Of a DNA stretch of 23,815 bases, positions 23,761-23,815 are shown in pieces. The stretch is from an uncultured Collinsella sp. Its GTDB lineage: Bacteria > Actinomycetota > Coriobacteriia > Coriobacteriales > Coriobacteriaceae. The notes under the pieces are model-generated. The model did not search any database and was not told the origin of the DNA. It saw only the letters and a list, made by a program, of their open reading frames with translations. The DNA is taken from the NCBI GenBank assembly GCA_937937835.1, contig CALDBJ010000035.1, forward strand, positions 1 through 23,815, written 5' to 3'. Position 1 is the first letter of the stretch, and every line of letters begins with the position of its first letter. A program made the translations under genes and the position numbers.

Positions 23761-23815
23761 GCTCGACGCTGCGCGGGCCGCATTTGGACAATCTGACGTT
23801 CAACTTCAAGGGCGC

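Overview
The window is GC-rich bacterial chromosome, with coding on both strands and strong codon bias towards G/C. The best fit is a gut actinobacterium of the class Coriobacteriia, Collinsella-like. This is an inference from three things: a LuxR-type regulator carrying a large polytopic membrane half, paired 7TM sensor proteins, and many hairpin-type intergenic repeats. I see no rRNA, tRNA, CRISPR array, transposase or phage gene.

Layout. At 237-2453 (-) lies an OatA-like membrane acyltransferase with a C-terminal SGNH domain. Next (+) come a ribokinase (2641-3603) and a nucleoside hydrolase (3634-4608). Together they can turn nucleosides into base plus ribose 5-phosphate. luxS follows (4712-5200), then a DUF4867 protein (5345-5989). 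An AAA+ ATPase gene (6187-7293, -) sits between two direct copies of a 199-bp hairpin-rich repeat (5984-6182 and 7408-7606). The second copy is preceded by a diverged relic of the 3' end of a DUF4867 gene. A GH1 6-phospho-beta-glucosidase follows (7759-9189). Then comes a tightly overlapped three-gene signalling operon (9329-13325): a 7TM protein with a degenerate output half, a LuxR-partner histidine kinase and a NarL-type response regulator.

On the minus strand, 17732 to 13434 holds a cluster of DUF4428, zinc-ribbon/2TM, SPFH/zinc-ribbon and lipoprotein genes. It resembles the B. subtilis ydj-type envelope-stress module. A 387-bp intergenic stretch with a bounded repeat element precedes a membrane-LuxR regulator (18120-19664, +). 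The right end has a MgtA-type Mg2+ P-type ATPase (19846-22614, -) with a long leader containing a 23-codon ORF, and pyrE (23052-23732, +).

The strongest candidate for something undescribed is the ATPase unit at about 5984-7606. It has long near-identical direct repeats, eight copies of one 15-mer arranged as hairpins, a perfect 15-bp tandem T-tract repeat in front of its start, and a foreign-looking scrap of the neighbouring gene. This looks like a cassette acquired or moved by recombination. Second are the mgtA leader ORF with its palindromic promoter, and the covarying-hairpin element at 17814-17951.
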